DNA of 23,435 nt from Litorimonas sp. (lineage in GTDB: Bacteria > Pseudomonadota > Alphaproteobacteria > Caulobacterales > Maricaulaceae), in NCBI GenBank assembly GCA_029936425.1, contig JAPYSU010000026.1:1-23435 (forward strand), given 5' to 3'. Positions 14,625 to 21,243 of the stretch are shown piece after piece (the stretch's first letter is position 1; each line of letters opens with the position of its first letter). The position numbers and the translations under genes were made by a program. The notes under the pieces are model-generated. The model made no database searches and had not been told where the DNA came from. It saw only the letters and a program-made list of their open reading frames with translations.

Positions 14625-15974
14625 TTATAATTTGGCTTCTAAATGCCTTGTAATGGCCGGGTAGGCGACAGCGAGCGTGACAGCTCGCATCACATAATAG
14701 ACTAGAAATGCGATCCAAATTCCGGCGGGTCCAAGCTCGGGATAGAGCAGATAATGCGCGCCGATATATATAATGACCGAGACAATGCCGGCATTGCGCA
14801 TCGCCGCTGTCCTTGTCGTGCCGATAAATACGCCGTCCAGCTGGTAGGCCATAAAGCCAAGCACGGGCGCGAGGGCGCAATAAGCTAAATAGGCTTGAGC
14901 GCTGGCCCGAACAGCCGGGTCGGTAGTCAGAAGCTCAATAATATAAGGTCCGCCAAACCAGATAAGAGCGCCGCAAATACAGGCAAAAAGCGCCGAAAAT
15001 TCTGTGGTAAGCTTGACCGCCCTGTCAAAGCGGGACTTGTTTTTTGCGCCGTAGGCCGCTCCGGTCACAGCTTCTGCCGTGTGGGCAAACCCATCGAGAA
15101 CAAGGGCGGACATGGTGATGAACTGCATCAGAACATGATAGCCCGCCAGGAAGGTTTCGCCCTCTGCCGCCGCTGCATTTCCAAAAAAATTAAAGCCAAT
15201 TGTCAAGGTTAGAGTTCGAATAAAAATGTTGGAATTGGTTACACCGAGTTTTGACAGAGCTTCTTTGGCCAACAGGGTTTTCTTACTGATGGCTTCCCAT
15301 CGGAAGCCGCCGCGCCGCTTAATTTCGCGGTAGGCCAGCCAGAGCCCTGCGGCAAGACCAACCCATTCGGCGATAGAAGAGGCGAGGGCCACCCCATAAA
15401 GTCCGGCGCCAAATCCGAGCACAAAAATAGGGGAAAGAATGATGTTAGTCAGATTTAAAACGATCTGCATTCCGAGCGCCAAGCCGGATCGGCTAATCCC
15501 AACAAACCATCCCATGAGAGCGATACTGGCAAGTGTGGCGGGTAATCCCCAGAGCCGGGCTTGAATATACAATGTGGCCGAGGCCTCAATATCCGGATTC
15601 GCCGTGTAGATTTTAAAAGCCAGCGGAAGGAGCCAGCCCTGTATCAGCAGGATAAATAACCCGATAGAAAGTCCAATGGGAAGGGCGCGGAGGATATGGG
15701 ATTGAACATCGGCTTCCGCGCCCTGGCCGTCGCTTTGCGCGACAAGGCCAGCCGTGCTCATACGTAAAAATCCAAAACCCCAATAGAAAATGCCGTAAAT
15801 GACGGCGCCGAGTCCAATTCCGGCGAGAGCGCTCGTTCCGACAAAACGTCCAATAACAAAGGTGTCGACCAGCCCCACAATCGGCGCCGCGCCATTGGCG
15901 AGCATGATGGGCCAGCTCTGGTTAAAAACCTTTTTCCGGCTTAGGCGGCCTGTTATGACTGTCTCGTTTGACAT
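14625..15974 (-). CDS. MATE family efflux transporter
   Basis: 449 aa from the ATG at 15974. A longer reading to 16010 would translate through a terminator hairpin, so it is less likely. About 12 membrane helices occur in two homologous halves; the start SRKKVFNQSWPIMLANGAAPIVGLVD is typical of the DinF-like MATE branch. These antiporters export organic cations or drugs using H+ or Na+ gradients. The substrate is unknown. The 13-bp stem of the upstream terminator ends on the base before the ATG, and there is no Shine-Dalgarno at normal distance, so expression may depend on read-through or on leaderless translation. Confidence 0.9.
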   Translation of the reverse strand: MSNETVITGRLSRKKVFNQSWPIMLANGAAPIVGLVDTFVIGRFVGTSALAGIGLGAVIYGIFYWGFGFLRMSTAGLVAQSDGQGAEADVQSHILRALPIGLSIGLFILLIQGWLLPLAFKIYTANPDIEASATLYIQARLWGLPATLASIALMGWFVGISRSGLALGMQIVLNLTNIILSPIFVLGFGAGLYGVALASSIAEWVGLAAGLWLAYREIKRRGGFRWEAISKKTLLAKEALSKLGVTNSNIFIRTLTLTIGFNFFGNAAAAEGETFLAGYHVLMQFITMSALVLDGFAHTAEAVTGAAYGAKNKSRFDRAVKLTTEFSALFACICGALIWFGGPYIIELLTTDPAVRASAQAYLAYCALAPVLGFMAYQLDGVFIGTTRTAAMRNAGIVSVIIYIGAHYLLYPELGPAGIWIAFLVYYVMRAVTLAVAYPAITRHLEAKL

Positions 15975-16005
15975 AAAAGGGGCGCTACAGAATAGCGCCC
16001 CTTTT
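15975..16005 (-). terminator. Perfect hairpin ending the winged-helix operon
   Basis: AAAAGGGGCGCTA (15975-15987) and TAGCGCCCCTTTT (15993-16005) form a perfect 13-bp stem with loop CAGAA. On the minus strand it follows the regulator stop by 21 bases and ends in TTTT, directly abutting the MATE start codon. Confidence 0.8.
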
Positions 16006-16026
16006 GTCATTCTTTAAATATGGGCT

Positions 16027-16347
16027 CTATGTCCCGAGGATATTTTTCATCGCCTCAAGATAATTTATCCAGGCCTGACGTCCAGGTTTCGTCAGGTGAA
16101 CCAAAGTTTGCGGACGTTTGCCTTTGAACCCCTTTTCCTGCTTCACAAAGCCTGCGCTTTCAAGTTTGGTCAGGTGGGTGGAAAGATTACCATTACTCGT
16201 GCCCGTTTTTTCCAATAACTCCGGAAAGCTCGCAGGATTTACCGCCGAGAGATAGGCCATGATGCCCATCCTGAGGCGGCCGTGAATGATGTCATCTACG
16301 GCGTCGAGGTGGAGGTCTATATCATTTTCGTCTGTCTCATTGGACAT
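16027..16347 (-). CDS. Winged-helix transcriptional regulator (HTH_34/MarR-like)
   Basis: 106 aa. The whole protein is one winged-helix domain: IIHGRLRMGIMAYL, FPELLEKTGTSNGNLSTHLTKLESAGFV (recognition helix in the SNGNLSTHLTKLE part), then the wing KGFKGKRPQTLVHLT and a C-terminal helix. This is the HTH_34-type subfamily, which usually represses its own operon. It overlaps the upstream membrane gene by 11 bases; GGAGGG five bases before the ATG is a strong ribosome-binding site. Its probable operators are the two 17-bp palindromes at 17658-17702. The signal it senses is unknown; no metal- or redox-sensing cysteines are present. Confidence 0.85.
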   Translation of the reverse strand: MSNETDENDIDLHLDAVDDIIHGRLRMGIMAYLSAVNPASFPELLEKTGTSNGNLSTHLTKLESAGFVKQEKGFKGKRPQTLVHLTKPGRQAWINYLEAMKNILGT

Positions 16348-16960
16348 TTGACCCTCCGGCCTTTTTCATTACGAGAAGGGAGGGAATGATAATCGTAAAT
16401 AGTGTCGCAACAGATCCGATTAAATATATCGCCACGTCGCCGTAAAAAGAAAAACACAAGGCTGACGCCGCGAATCCAGCGAAAGACGCGGCATGCAGTA
16501 ATTTTAATTTACTCATTTTAGCGACGACGCCATAGGCTAAGCCTTGCCCGGCAAATCCGACGATCAAGATAAGATCAAAAAGCCTTGCGGTGCCTTCTTG
16601 AAAAAGAATATTTAAAACCACCCCAATGAATAAAGTTGCCATCATTCCCGCAAACATAATCCAGACATAGCTTTCGACCCGGTTTGCGGCTGAATTGGCC
16701 CCTGTCTTTTTTTCAATGCGACTTCCCAGTACGGCGCAACCAAGACCTCCAATGATAGCGAAACCGATCCAGAGATATGCAAGTGTCTGCACAGGCAGGG
16801 CGATGGTTTGAGTTAGAATAGCCCATTGCAGGAAGAAAGTGAGGGTAAGCAAAATGCCCCACATCAAACCTATTGGCCCGCCGAGAAGGGGGGTCTCAGC
16901 GCCTTCTTTGGCAAGACGGCTGGCATAATCCAAATCCGCAATTATGTTTTCTTTGGTCAT
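16337..16960 (-). CDS. Small multi-pass membrane protein of unknown function
   Basis: 207 aa. The ATG at 16960 was chosen because TAAGGAG, overlapping the stop of the upstream gene, is eight bases away. A soluble N-terminus (MTKENIIADLDYASRLAKEG) precedes about six hydrophobic segments (LMWGILLTLTFFLQWAI, LAYLWIGFAIIGGLGCAVL, VESYVWIMFAGMMATLFIG, and others). No enzyme motif is visible. It lies between a DUF7010-like protein and a winged-helix regulator in one operon, with seven to eleven bases of spacing or overlap, so it is probably a partner of the first protein, perhaps in a membrane complex. The function is not known. Confidence 0.8.
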   Translation of the reverse strand: MTKENIIADLDYASRLAKEGAETPLLGGPIGLMWGILLTLTFFLQWAILTQTIALPVQTLAYLWIGFAIIGGLGCAVLGSRIEKKTGANSAANRVESYVWIMFAGMMATLFIGVVLNILFQEGTARLFDLILIVGFAGQGLAYGVVAKMSKLKLLHAASFAGFAASALCFSFYGDVAIYLIGSVATLFTIIIPSLLVMKKAGGSNVQ

Positions 16961-16970
16961 TTTAGTCTCC

Positions 16971-17603
16971 TTAGGGACGGGTTTTAAGGCGGCGTACATC
17001 CGCGAGAATAGCTAGCACAGTCAGGCCGTAAATGGCGGCGACACCAATGGGCATCCAAGTAATTGAGCGCTCTGGAAAGAATGAGAATATGGCGAGGCAG
17101 AACAGGGCGCGAATAACAGCGTGAGCTGAAAACAGACCGGTTCGCCCATAGCTCCATCCAATGACGGGCCAGTGTAATGACATACCGATGGCGAGAATTA
17201 ATGGCACCAGCTCTGGCGCAGTCTTCGCCGCGGCAATCAACATCGGCCAGAAGAGTAGCATGCTAATAAAGGCCGGAAGCATGACATCGCCAATTGCGGA
17301 TTTGTCTTTCATGAACGGGCACTTGAAAATTGCCGCGAATAAAAGAGCAAGCGGGAAAATCGCGCCGGATGCCGGCAAGGCAATAGCGGCCCATAGGCCT
17401 AGATCCGTGTAGAAGCCGATGCCGCCTAGAAACCCCCAATAAACCAACCCTGCCAGGGGGATAGGAAAGCCACCGCGCAAGCGAAGATATTGGGCTTGCC
17501 TATGGTCTTTCAAAGCCTGTTTCAGGCTTTCCAGATTCGCTGCAGATTCGAAATCCCCTGAAGAGCCGAATGTGCCCGAATCTAAAGTATCCAACATCGC
17601 CAT
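16971..17603 (-). CDS. DUF7010-like membrane protein
   Basis: 210 aa. A polar N-terminus (about 45 residues) ends in LRLRGGFPIPLAGLVYW, followed by about six to seven hydrophobic segments. The MSLHWPVIGWSYGRTGLFSAHAVIRAL stretch, with conserved His/Arg between helices, is the mark of DUF7010-like proteins. Function is unknown. It is the first gene of the three-gene operon; AAGGAA eight bases before the ATG at 17603 supports the start. The promoter must lie in the 118-base region shared with the divergent DUF2141 gene and would be covered by the twin palindromes. Confidence 0.7.
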   Translation of the reverse strand: MAMLDTLDSGTFGSSGDFESAANLESLKQALKDHRQAQYLRLRGGFPIPLAGLVYWGFLGGIGFYTDLGLWAAIALPASGAIFPLALLFAAIFKCPFMKDKSAIGDVMLPAFISMLLFWPMLIAAAKTAPELVPLILAIGMSLHWPVIGWSYGRTGLFSAHAVIRALFCLAIFSFFPERSITWMPIGVAAIYGLTVLAILADVRRLKTRP

Positions 17604-17657
17604 AATTTTATTTCCTTTTTAAACGAAGAAAAAGCAAATTCATTTTTCTTAAAAATA

Positions 17658-17702
17658 TGTTTGCATTACAAACTACAATATATCAAGTTTGAAATACAAA
17701 CT
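17658..17702. promoter_or_regulatory. Twin 17-bp palindromic operator in a divergent promoter region
   Basis: TGTTTGCATTACAAACT (17658-17674) and AGTTTGAAATACAAACT (17686-17702) share GTTTG-N5-CAAACT, with centres 28 bp apart. Both are near-perfect inverted repeats with a 5-base spacer. They lie between the DUF7010-like operon and the DUF2141 gene, where a dimeric winged-helix repressor encoded in the operon would block both promoters. Confidence 0.7.
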
Positions 17703-17721
17703 AATTTGAAAGGAGACTAAT

Positions 17722-18213
17722 ATGTTTGTAAAATTGAAAAAATTGAGTGTCGCAACTGGGGGCGCTATCTGCGCGCTTTACGCTCTCGGAACATTAGGCA
17801 TTAGCCCGGCTTGGGCGAACGAGGTGCCAAACTGGAAAATGAAGGAAGGTACTATCCCCGTAACTGTCAAGCTTCAGGGCATTACTGAAACAGATGGGCC
17901 AATATATGTTTCGATTCAAACACAGGAAAACTATCAATCCATGAAAGGGTTTGGGGGAATTATAAATGATCCGACTGCCGGGGATATGACCAGGACCTTT
18001 AAGGTGGATAAGCCTGGCAGTTACGCCGTGTCTGTGTGGCACGATCTGGATGATGACGGACGGTTCTCAATGACTGAGGATTATAAAATCCTCGATGGCT
18101 GGGGCGCGTCTGGAGACGCGCCTGACGATCGTGAGCCCACATTTGACGATGTTCAGATTAAGGTCGACGAGTCTGGCGCAAATGTGTCTGTCGATATGAG
18201 GTATCCGGGCTAG
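17722..18213 (+). CDS. Secreted DUF2141 protein
   Basis: 163 aa. The signal peptide runs to about residue 33 (LGISPAWA-NEV). The mature domain matches DUF2141: an Ig-like beta protein with IPVTVKLQGITETDGPIYVSI, a central PGSYAVSVWHDLDDDGRFSM, then the family's glycine-rich GWGASGDAPDDREPTFDDVQIKV. The DLDDDG turn looks calcium-binding-like. Function is unknown, but these proteins are periplasmic or cell-surface. AAAGGAG eight bases upstream supports the ATG. It diverges from the winged-helix operon across the twin operator, so it is probably a member of the same regulon. Confidence 0.85.
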   Translation: MFVKLKKLSVATGGAICALYALGTLGISPAWANEVPNWKMKEGTIPVTVKLQGITETDGPIYVSIQTQENYQSMKGFGGIINDPTAGDMTRTFKVDKPGSYAVSVWHDLDDDGRFSMTEDYKILDGWGASGDAPDDREPTFDDVQIKVDESGANVSVDMRYPG

Positions 18214-18241
18214 TAGCCTTTCGACATCGCAACAAACAAAA

Positions 18242-18267
18242 AAGCCACCGATTTTCATCGGTGGCTT
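18242..18267 (-). terminator. Terminator between the DUF2141 and ydbL genes
   Basis: AAGCCACCGAT (18242-18252) and ATCGGTGGCTT (18257-18267) form a perfect 11-bp stem with loop TTTC. On the minus strand a T-rich tract follows, ending the ynbE-ydbL transcript. It may also work on the plus strand for the DUF2141 gene. Confidence 0.85.
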
Positions 18268-18292
18268 AATTCGTTTTAAAATCGCTATGTGA

Positions 18293-18682
18293 CTATTTCT
18301 GAACCCAGTTGCCAGAAGACATGAGAACATATTCGCCAGCTCTAGCTTTTGCGACCTGTTTTTCACCGGTCAGAGCGGCGACCACTTCGGTCTTCACATT
18401 CTGCTCGTTGGCCAGCCGCGTGTAGAGCGCTTTACGGGCAATATTGATTTCTTTCATGGCGGCTTGCGTGGCCGCGTCCAGAGACTGATTATTGACTGCG
18501 TCAAGGTAACCGGCCGCCGTTTCCCCAATCTTACCGGCCGCTTTAGCACTATCCACAGTAGCTTTAGCCGAAGCAGATTGCGCCTGTGCGGTATTCAGCC
18601 CTTGCGTGTTGAGCGCGATTGCACCTGCGCCTAAAAGGACGCCGGTCAAAGTTAATGCGATAATTTTTGAAATGGTTTTCAT
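18293..18682 (-). CDS. ydbL: YdbL family (DUF1318) periplasmic protein
   Basis: 129 aa. A signal peptide runs to about residue 35 (ISKIIALTLTGVLLGAGAIA...AQA). The mature helical part has KAAGKIGETAAGYLDAV and INIARKALYTRLANEQNVKTEVVAALTGEK and ends GEYVLMSSGNWVQK, the DUF1318 pattern. In E. coli, YdbL is encoded with YdbH and YnbE, where YdbH and YnbE form an intermembrane bridge implicated in phospholipid transport and YdbL acts as its modulator. Here it follows ynbE by nine bases. AGGAGG seven bases upstream of the ATG supports the start. The ydbH gene is not adjacent. Confidence 0.85.
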   Translation of the reverse strand: MKTISKIIALTLTGVLLGAGAIALNTQGLNTAQAQSASAKATVDSAKAAGKIGETAAGYLDAVNNQSLDAATQAAMKEINIARKALYTRLANEQNVKTEVVAALTGEKQVAKARAGEYVLMSSGNWVQK

Positions 18683-18691
18683 AAAAACCTC

Positions 18692-18904
18692 CTAAAACAA
18701 GTCCGGGTTATCTGCGATAAGCTCTTCGACATCTTTATCGAGGCGTACGCGGACTTCCTGATCAATTTTAACGTTTAGATCAATTTTGATCGGCTTATCG
18801 GACGGTTCGATTTTCACCGTTGGCGTACAAGCGGACATCCCGCCTCCCAGAGAGGTAAAAAAAGCTATACCCAGCAATGCCGATTTCAAACCTGTATTCA
18901 TCAT
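18692..18904 (-). CDS. ynbE: YnbE-like outer-membrane lipoprotein
   Basis: 70 aa. A lipoprotein signal peptide ends GGGMSAC, with Cys26 as the lipidated residue. The mature 45 residues are charged with alternating strand pattern (PTVKIEPSDKPIKIDLNVKIDQEVRVRLDKDVEEL), the YnbE signature. In the known system YnbE stacks onto the C-terminal beta strands of YdbH at the outer membrane to complete the periplasm-spanning bridge. It is the first gene of the pair with ydbL. The start could be either of two adjacent ATG codons. No ydbH lies upstream, where a divergent TerC gene follows a 176-base gap. Confidence 0.82.
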   Translation of the reverse strand: MMNTGLKSALLGIAFFTSLGGGMSACTPTVKIEPSDKPIKIDLNVKIDQEVRVRLDKDVEELIADNPDLF

Positions 18905-19080
18905 AATTGACCTTCTACCTAGTTCCGGCTGAACCTGACATTAACAAACCTTCCATGCAATCGGATTTTGATAGGATAAGCTTAGAGGCGAGATTTTCTT
19001 GAAAGCCTGCGAATCGCCCGCTAGAGACTAAAAAACGCTAGGTAATATTTCTAAAGCGAAAGCTTTTCTCGGAGGCTCTT

Positions 19081-20076
19081 TTGGCTGAATATCTGACACT
19101 CGAAGCCTTATTCACTCTCTTTATGCTGATACTGCTTCAGGCCGTGCTTGGTTTTGACAACCTGCTTTATATCGCCATTGAAAGTAATAAGGTCGGAGAT
19201 CCCAAAGACGCTAAAAAAGTTAGAAAATGGGGCATTGGAATCGCCGTTGTTTTCCGAATTGTACTTCTCTTTGTAATCGTTGGTCTGTTCGGCGCTATGG
19301 CAGCGCCGCTCTTCGCAATCCCGTTTGAAGGCATTCTCGAGGGGGAGTTCACGCTTCAGAGCCTCGTCACGCTCGGCGGGGGCGGTTTCATTATATATAC
19401 AGCCATTAAAGAGATTCATCACCTATTAGCTGTTGATCATATCGAACATTCAGAAGGCTCCGGAAAGCGAACAGTCGCAAAAGCGATAGCGCTCATTGTC
19501 ATAATGAATTTGGTATTCTCCTTCGATTCGATTCTCTCAGCCATGGCAATCGCCAGTATCGACGCGGCAAATATTGTTGATAGTGCAGGGGCGACCCTGG
19601 GCGTGTTCCAGGGCAGCATTGTAGACTGCAAAGCCGCTCTTATTGCTGATCCAGTGGCTGGAGCCGTCGGGTGTGAGCCGACCAAGTCTTATCAGGTTCC
19701 GCTCATGGTGATTGCTATTGTGCTTTCCGGGCTCGCCATGATCTTTATGGCGGACGCGGTAACAAATTTCCTCAAAAAGAATCGTATGTATGAAGTCCTC
19801 GGGCTTTTTATCCTGTTCTTGGTCGGAGTTCTCTTGGTCACGGAAGGTGCCCATTTGGCGCATTTGGAGATATTTGGATTCGCCATCGATGCGATGAGCA
19901 AGTCCAGCTTCTATTTGGTCGTCGGTGTCTTGATCGTCACGGATGTTCTCTCCAATGGGTACCAAAAGCGTCTTTGGGCTCAGAAAGAGGCGGAGATATT
20001 AGGGGCTGATTCTGCTAAGGCAGGCCTTGCAGCGGTCGATGCCTATAAGGCGAAGAAGAAAAAGGGCTCTGAATAA
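19081..20076 (+). CDS. TerC-family integral membrane protein
   Basis: 331 aa with a TTG start, well supported by GGAGG five bases upstream. About eight to nine membrane helices are present. The family's paired acidic motifs are visible: GFDNLLYIAIESNK near residues 24-37 and FSFDSILSAMAI in a middle helix, plus VTDVLSNGYQKRL in the last one. TerC/Alx/YkoY proteins export metal ions, notably manganese, and some assist secreted metalloenzymes; tellurite resistance is the historical name. A loop around residues 165-205 with two cysteines (DCKAA, VGCEPT) is longer than usual. The gene has no adjacent ter genes, so a tellurite-resistance cluster is not indicated. Confidence 0.88.
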   Translation: MAEYLTLEALFTLFMLILLQAVLGFDNLLYIAIESNKVGDPKDAKKVRKWGIGIAVVFRIVLLFVIVGLFGAMAAPLFAIPFEGILEGEFTLQSLVTLGGGGFIIYTAIKEIHHLLAVDHIEHSEGSGKRTVAKAIALIVIMNLVFSFDSILSAMAIASIDAANIVDSAGATLGVFQGSIVDCKAALIADPVAGAVGCEPTKSYQVPLMVIAIVLSGLAMIFMADAVTNFLKKNRMYEVLGLFILFLVGVLLVTEGAHLAHLEIFGFAIDAMSKSSFYLVVGVLIVTDVLSNGYQKRLWAQKEAEILGADSAKAGLAAVDAYKAKKKKGSE

Positions 20077-20148
20077 AGAGAAATCGCGGGGAGGGCCGAC
20101 CCCTCACTGTGAATCCCGTTATCGCCTGAAAAAACCGCATATCTGCTG

Positions 20149-20177
20149 TTGACGGAACCCATCCGCCCTCGTATATG
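20149..20177 (+). promoter_or_regulatory. sigma70-type promoter of the str operon
   Basis: TTGACG (20149-20154), a 17-base spacer and TATATG (20172-20177) form a near-consensus promoter. The start site would be near 20184, giving a leader of about 180 bases before rpsL. Confidence 0.7.
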
Positions 20178-20283
20178 GCGCCCCACGCTGATGAACATGC
20201 TGTCTGAGGGTTACCTTAGAAACCTTGTTTAAAGCAAAATTGGAATAACTTAGTCATCTCGGTTGCGGAGTTTTCGCGGCAAG

Positions 20284-20305
20284 GGATGGTCTTTTGCAGA
20301 CATCC
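20284..20305 (+). other. Hairpin in the rpsL leader
   Basis: GGAT+GTCT (20284-20292, with one bulged G) pairs with AGAC+ATCC (20298-20305), loop TTTGC. It has no T tract, so it is not a terminator. It lies about 60 bases before the rpsL start in an untranslated leader and could be a regulatory structure. Confidence 0.4.
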
Positions 20306-20366
20306 GGCACTTGGACATGGGGTTCGAATGCGGGGCTGTTTGCATTTTGTGCAGGAAAAACGGCCC

Positions 20367-20738
20367 ATGCCAACAATTCAGCAGCTCATTCGCAAGCCGC
20401 GCAAAGACAAGCGTAAACGGAATAAGGTTCCGGCTCTTGAGGCGTGTCCTCAGAAGCGTGGCGTTTGTACACGTGTTTACACAACCACTCCAAAGAAGCC
20501 GAACTCAGCGCTTCGTAAGGTGGCCAAGGTCCGTTTGACGAATGGGTTTGAGGTTTTGTCTTATATCCCGGGTGAGGGACATAACCTGCAAGAGCATAGT
20601 GTTGTGCTGATCCGCGGCGGTCGTGTGAAAGACTTGCCGGGTGTGCGCTATCACGTCCTTCGCGGCGTTCTGGATACTCAGGGCGTTAAAGATCGTAAGC
20701 AACGTCGTTCGAAATACGGCGCGAAGCGTCCTAAGTAA
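20367..20738 (+). CDS. rpsL: 30S ribosomal protein S12
   Basis: 123 aa, the normal length. The ATG at 20367 gives the conserved N-terminus MPTIQQLIRKPRK; the frame is open to 20286 but that extension is not S12-like. S12 sits at the decoding centre and monitors codon-anticodon pairing. The loops TTTPKKPNSALRK and GGRVKDLPGVRYH carry lysines at the streptomycin-sensitive positions, with no resistance substitution seen. It is the first gene of the str operon, 11 bases before rpsG. AGGAA precedes the start by about eleven bases. Confidence 0.98.
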   Translation: MPTIQQLIRKPRKDKRKRNKVPALEACPQKRGVCTRVYTTTPKKPNSALRKVAKVRLTNGFEVLSYIPGEGHNLQEHSVVLIRGGRVKDLPGVRYHVLRGVLDTQGVKDRKQRRSKYGAKRPK

Positions 20739-20749
20739 GGTAGTCAGCC

Positions 20750-21220
20750 ATGTCACGTCGTCACCGCGCAGATAAACGGGTTATCCTTCCCGATGCAAAA
20801 TTTAACGATTTGGTTCTCGCCAAGTTCATGAACGCCATCATGTTGGACGGAAAGAAGTCCACAGCTGAAAAAATCGTCTATGGCGCCATGGATATCGTCG
20901 AGGACAAAGCCAAGACAGAATCAATCCGCGTCTTTCACGATGCGCTGGAAAATATTAAGCCAGCTGTAGAGGTTCGTTCTCGCCGCGTTGGTGGTGCGAC
21001 CTATCAGGTGCCTGTTGAGGTGCGCCCTGAGCGTCGCCAGGCTCTGGCTATTCGTTGGTTGGTGAATGCCTCGCGTTCCCGCAATGAAAACACAATGCGC
21101 GAGCGCCTGGCAGGCGAATTGCTTGATGCGTCAAACAATCGTGGCACGGCCGTCAAGAAGCGTGAGGACACGCACCGTATGGCTGACGCCAACCGCGCCT
21201 TCTCACATTACCGCTGGTAA
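20750..21220 (+). CDS. rpsG: 30S ribosomal protein S7
   Basis: 156 aa, the normal length. It begins MSRRHRADKRVILPDAKFND and contains the conserved KPAVEVRSRRVGGATYQVPVEVRPERR rRNA-binding region in two parts (about residues 70-95). S7 nucleates assembly of the 30S head and contacts the E-site tRNA; in E. coli it is also the feedback repressor of this operon through a site in the S12-S7 spacer. Here that spacer is only 11 bases, too short for the E. coli-type structure, so feedback must work differently or be absent. Confidence 0.98.
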   Translation: MSRRHRADKRVILPDAKFNDLVLAKFMNAIMLDGKKSTAEKIVYGAMDIVEDKAKTESIRVFHDALENIKPAVEVRSRRVGGATYQVPVEVRPERRQALAIRWLVNASRSRNENTMRERLAGELLDASNNRGTAVKKREDTHRMADANRAFSHYRW

Positions 21221-21243
21221 ACTGAAAGATTTAGAGACCGATC

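Noticed and set aside
18905..19080. Mn-sensing riboswitch (yybP-ykoY) before the TerC gene
   Set aside because: Short pairings such as GGCGA/TCGCC exist but the conserved motif bases of that riboswitch were not found.
19081..20076. Tellurite-resistance cluster
   Set aside because: TerC-family proteins are common metal exporters; no terZABDEF genes are present.
20080..20115. Terminator after the TerC gene
   Set aside because: A G-rich/C-rich pairing (GGGG...CCCC) is present but imperfect and without a T tract.
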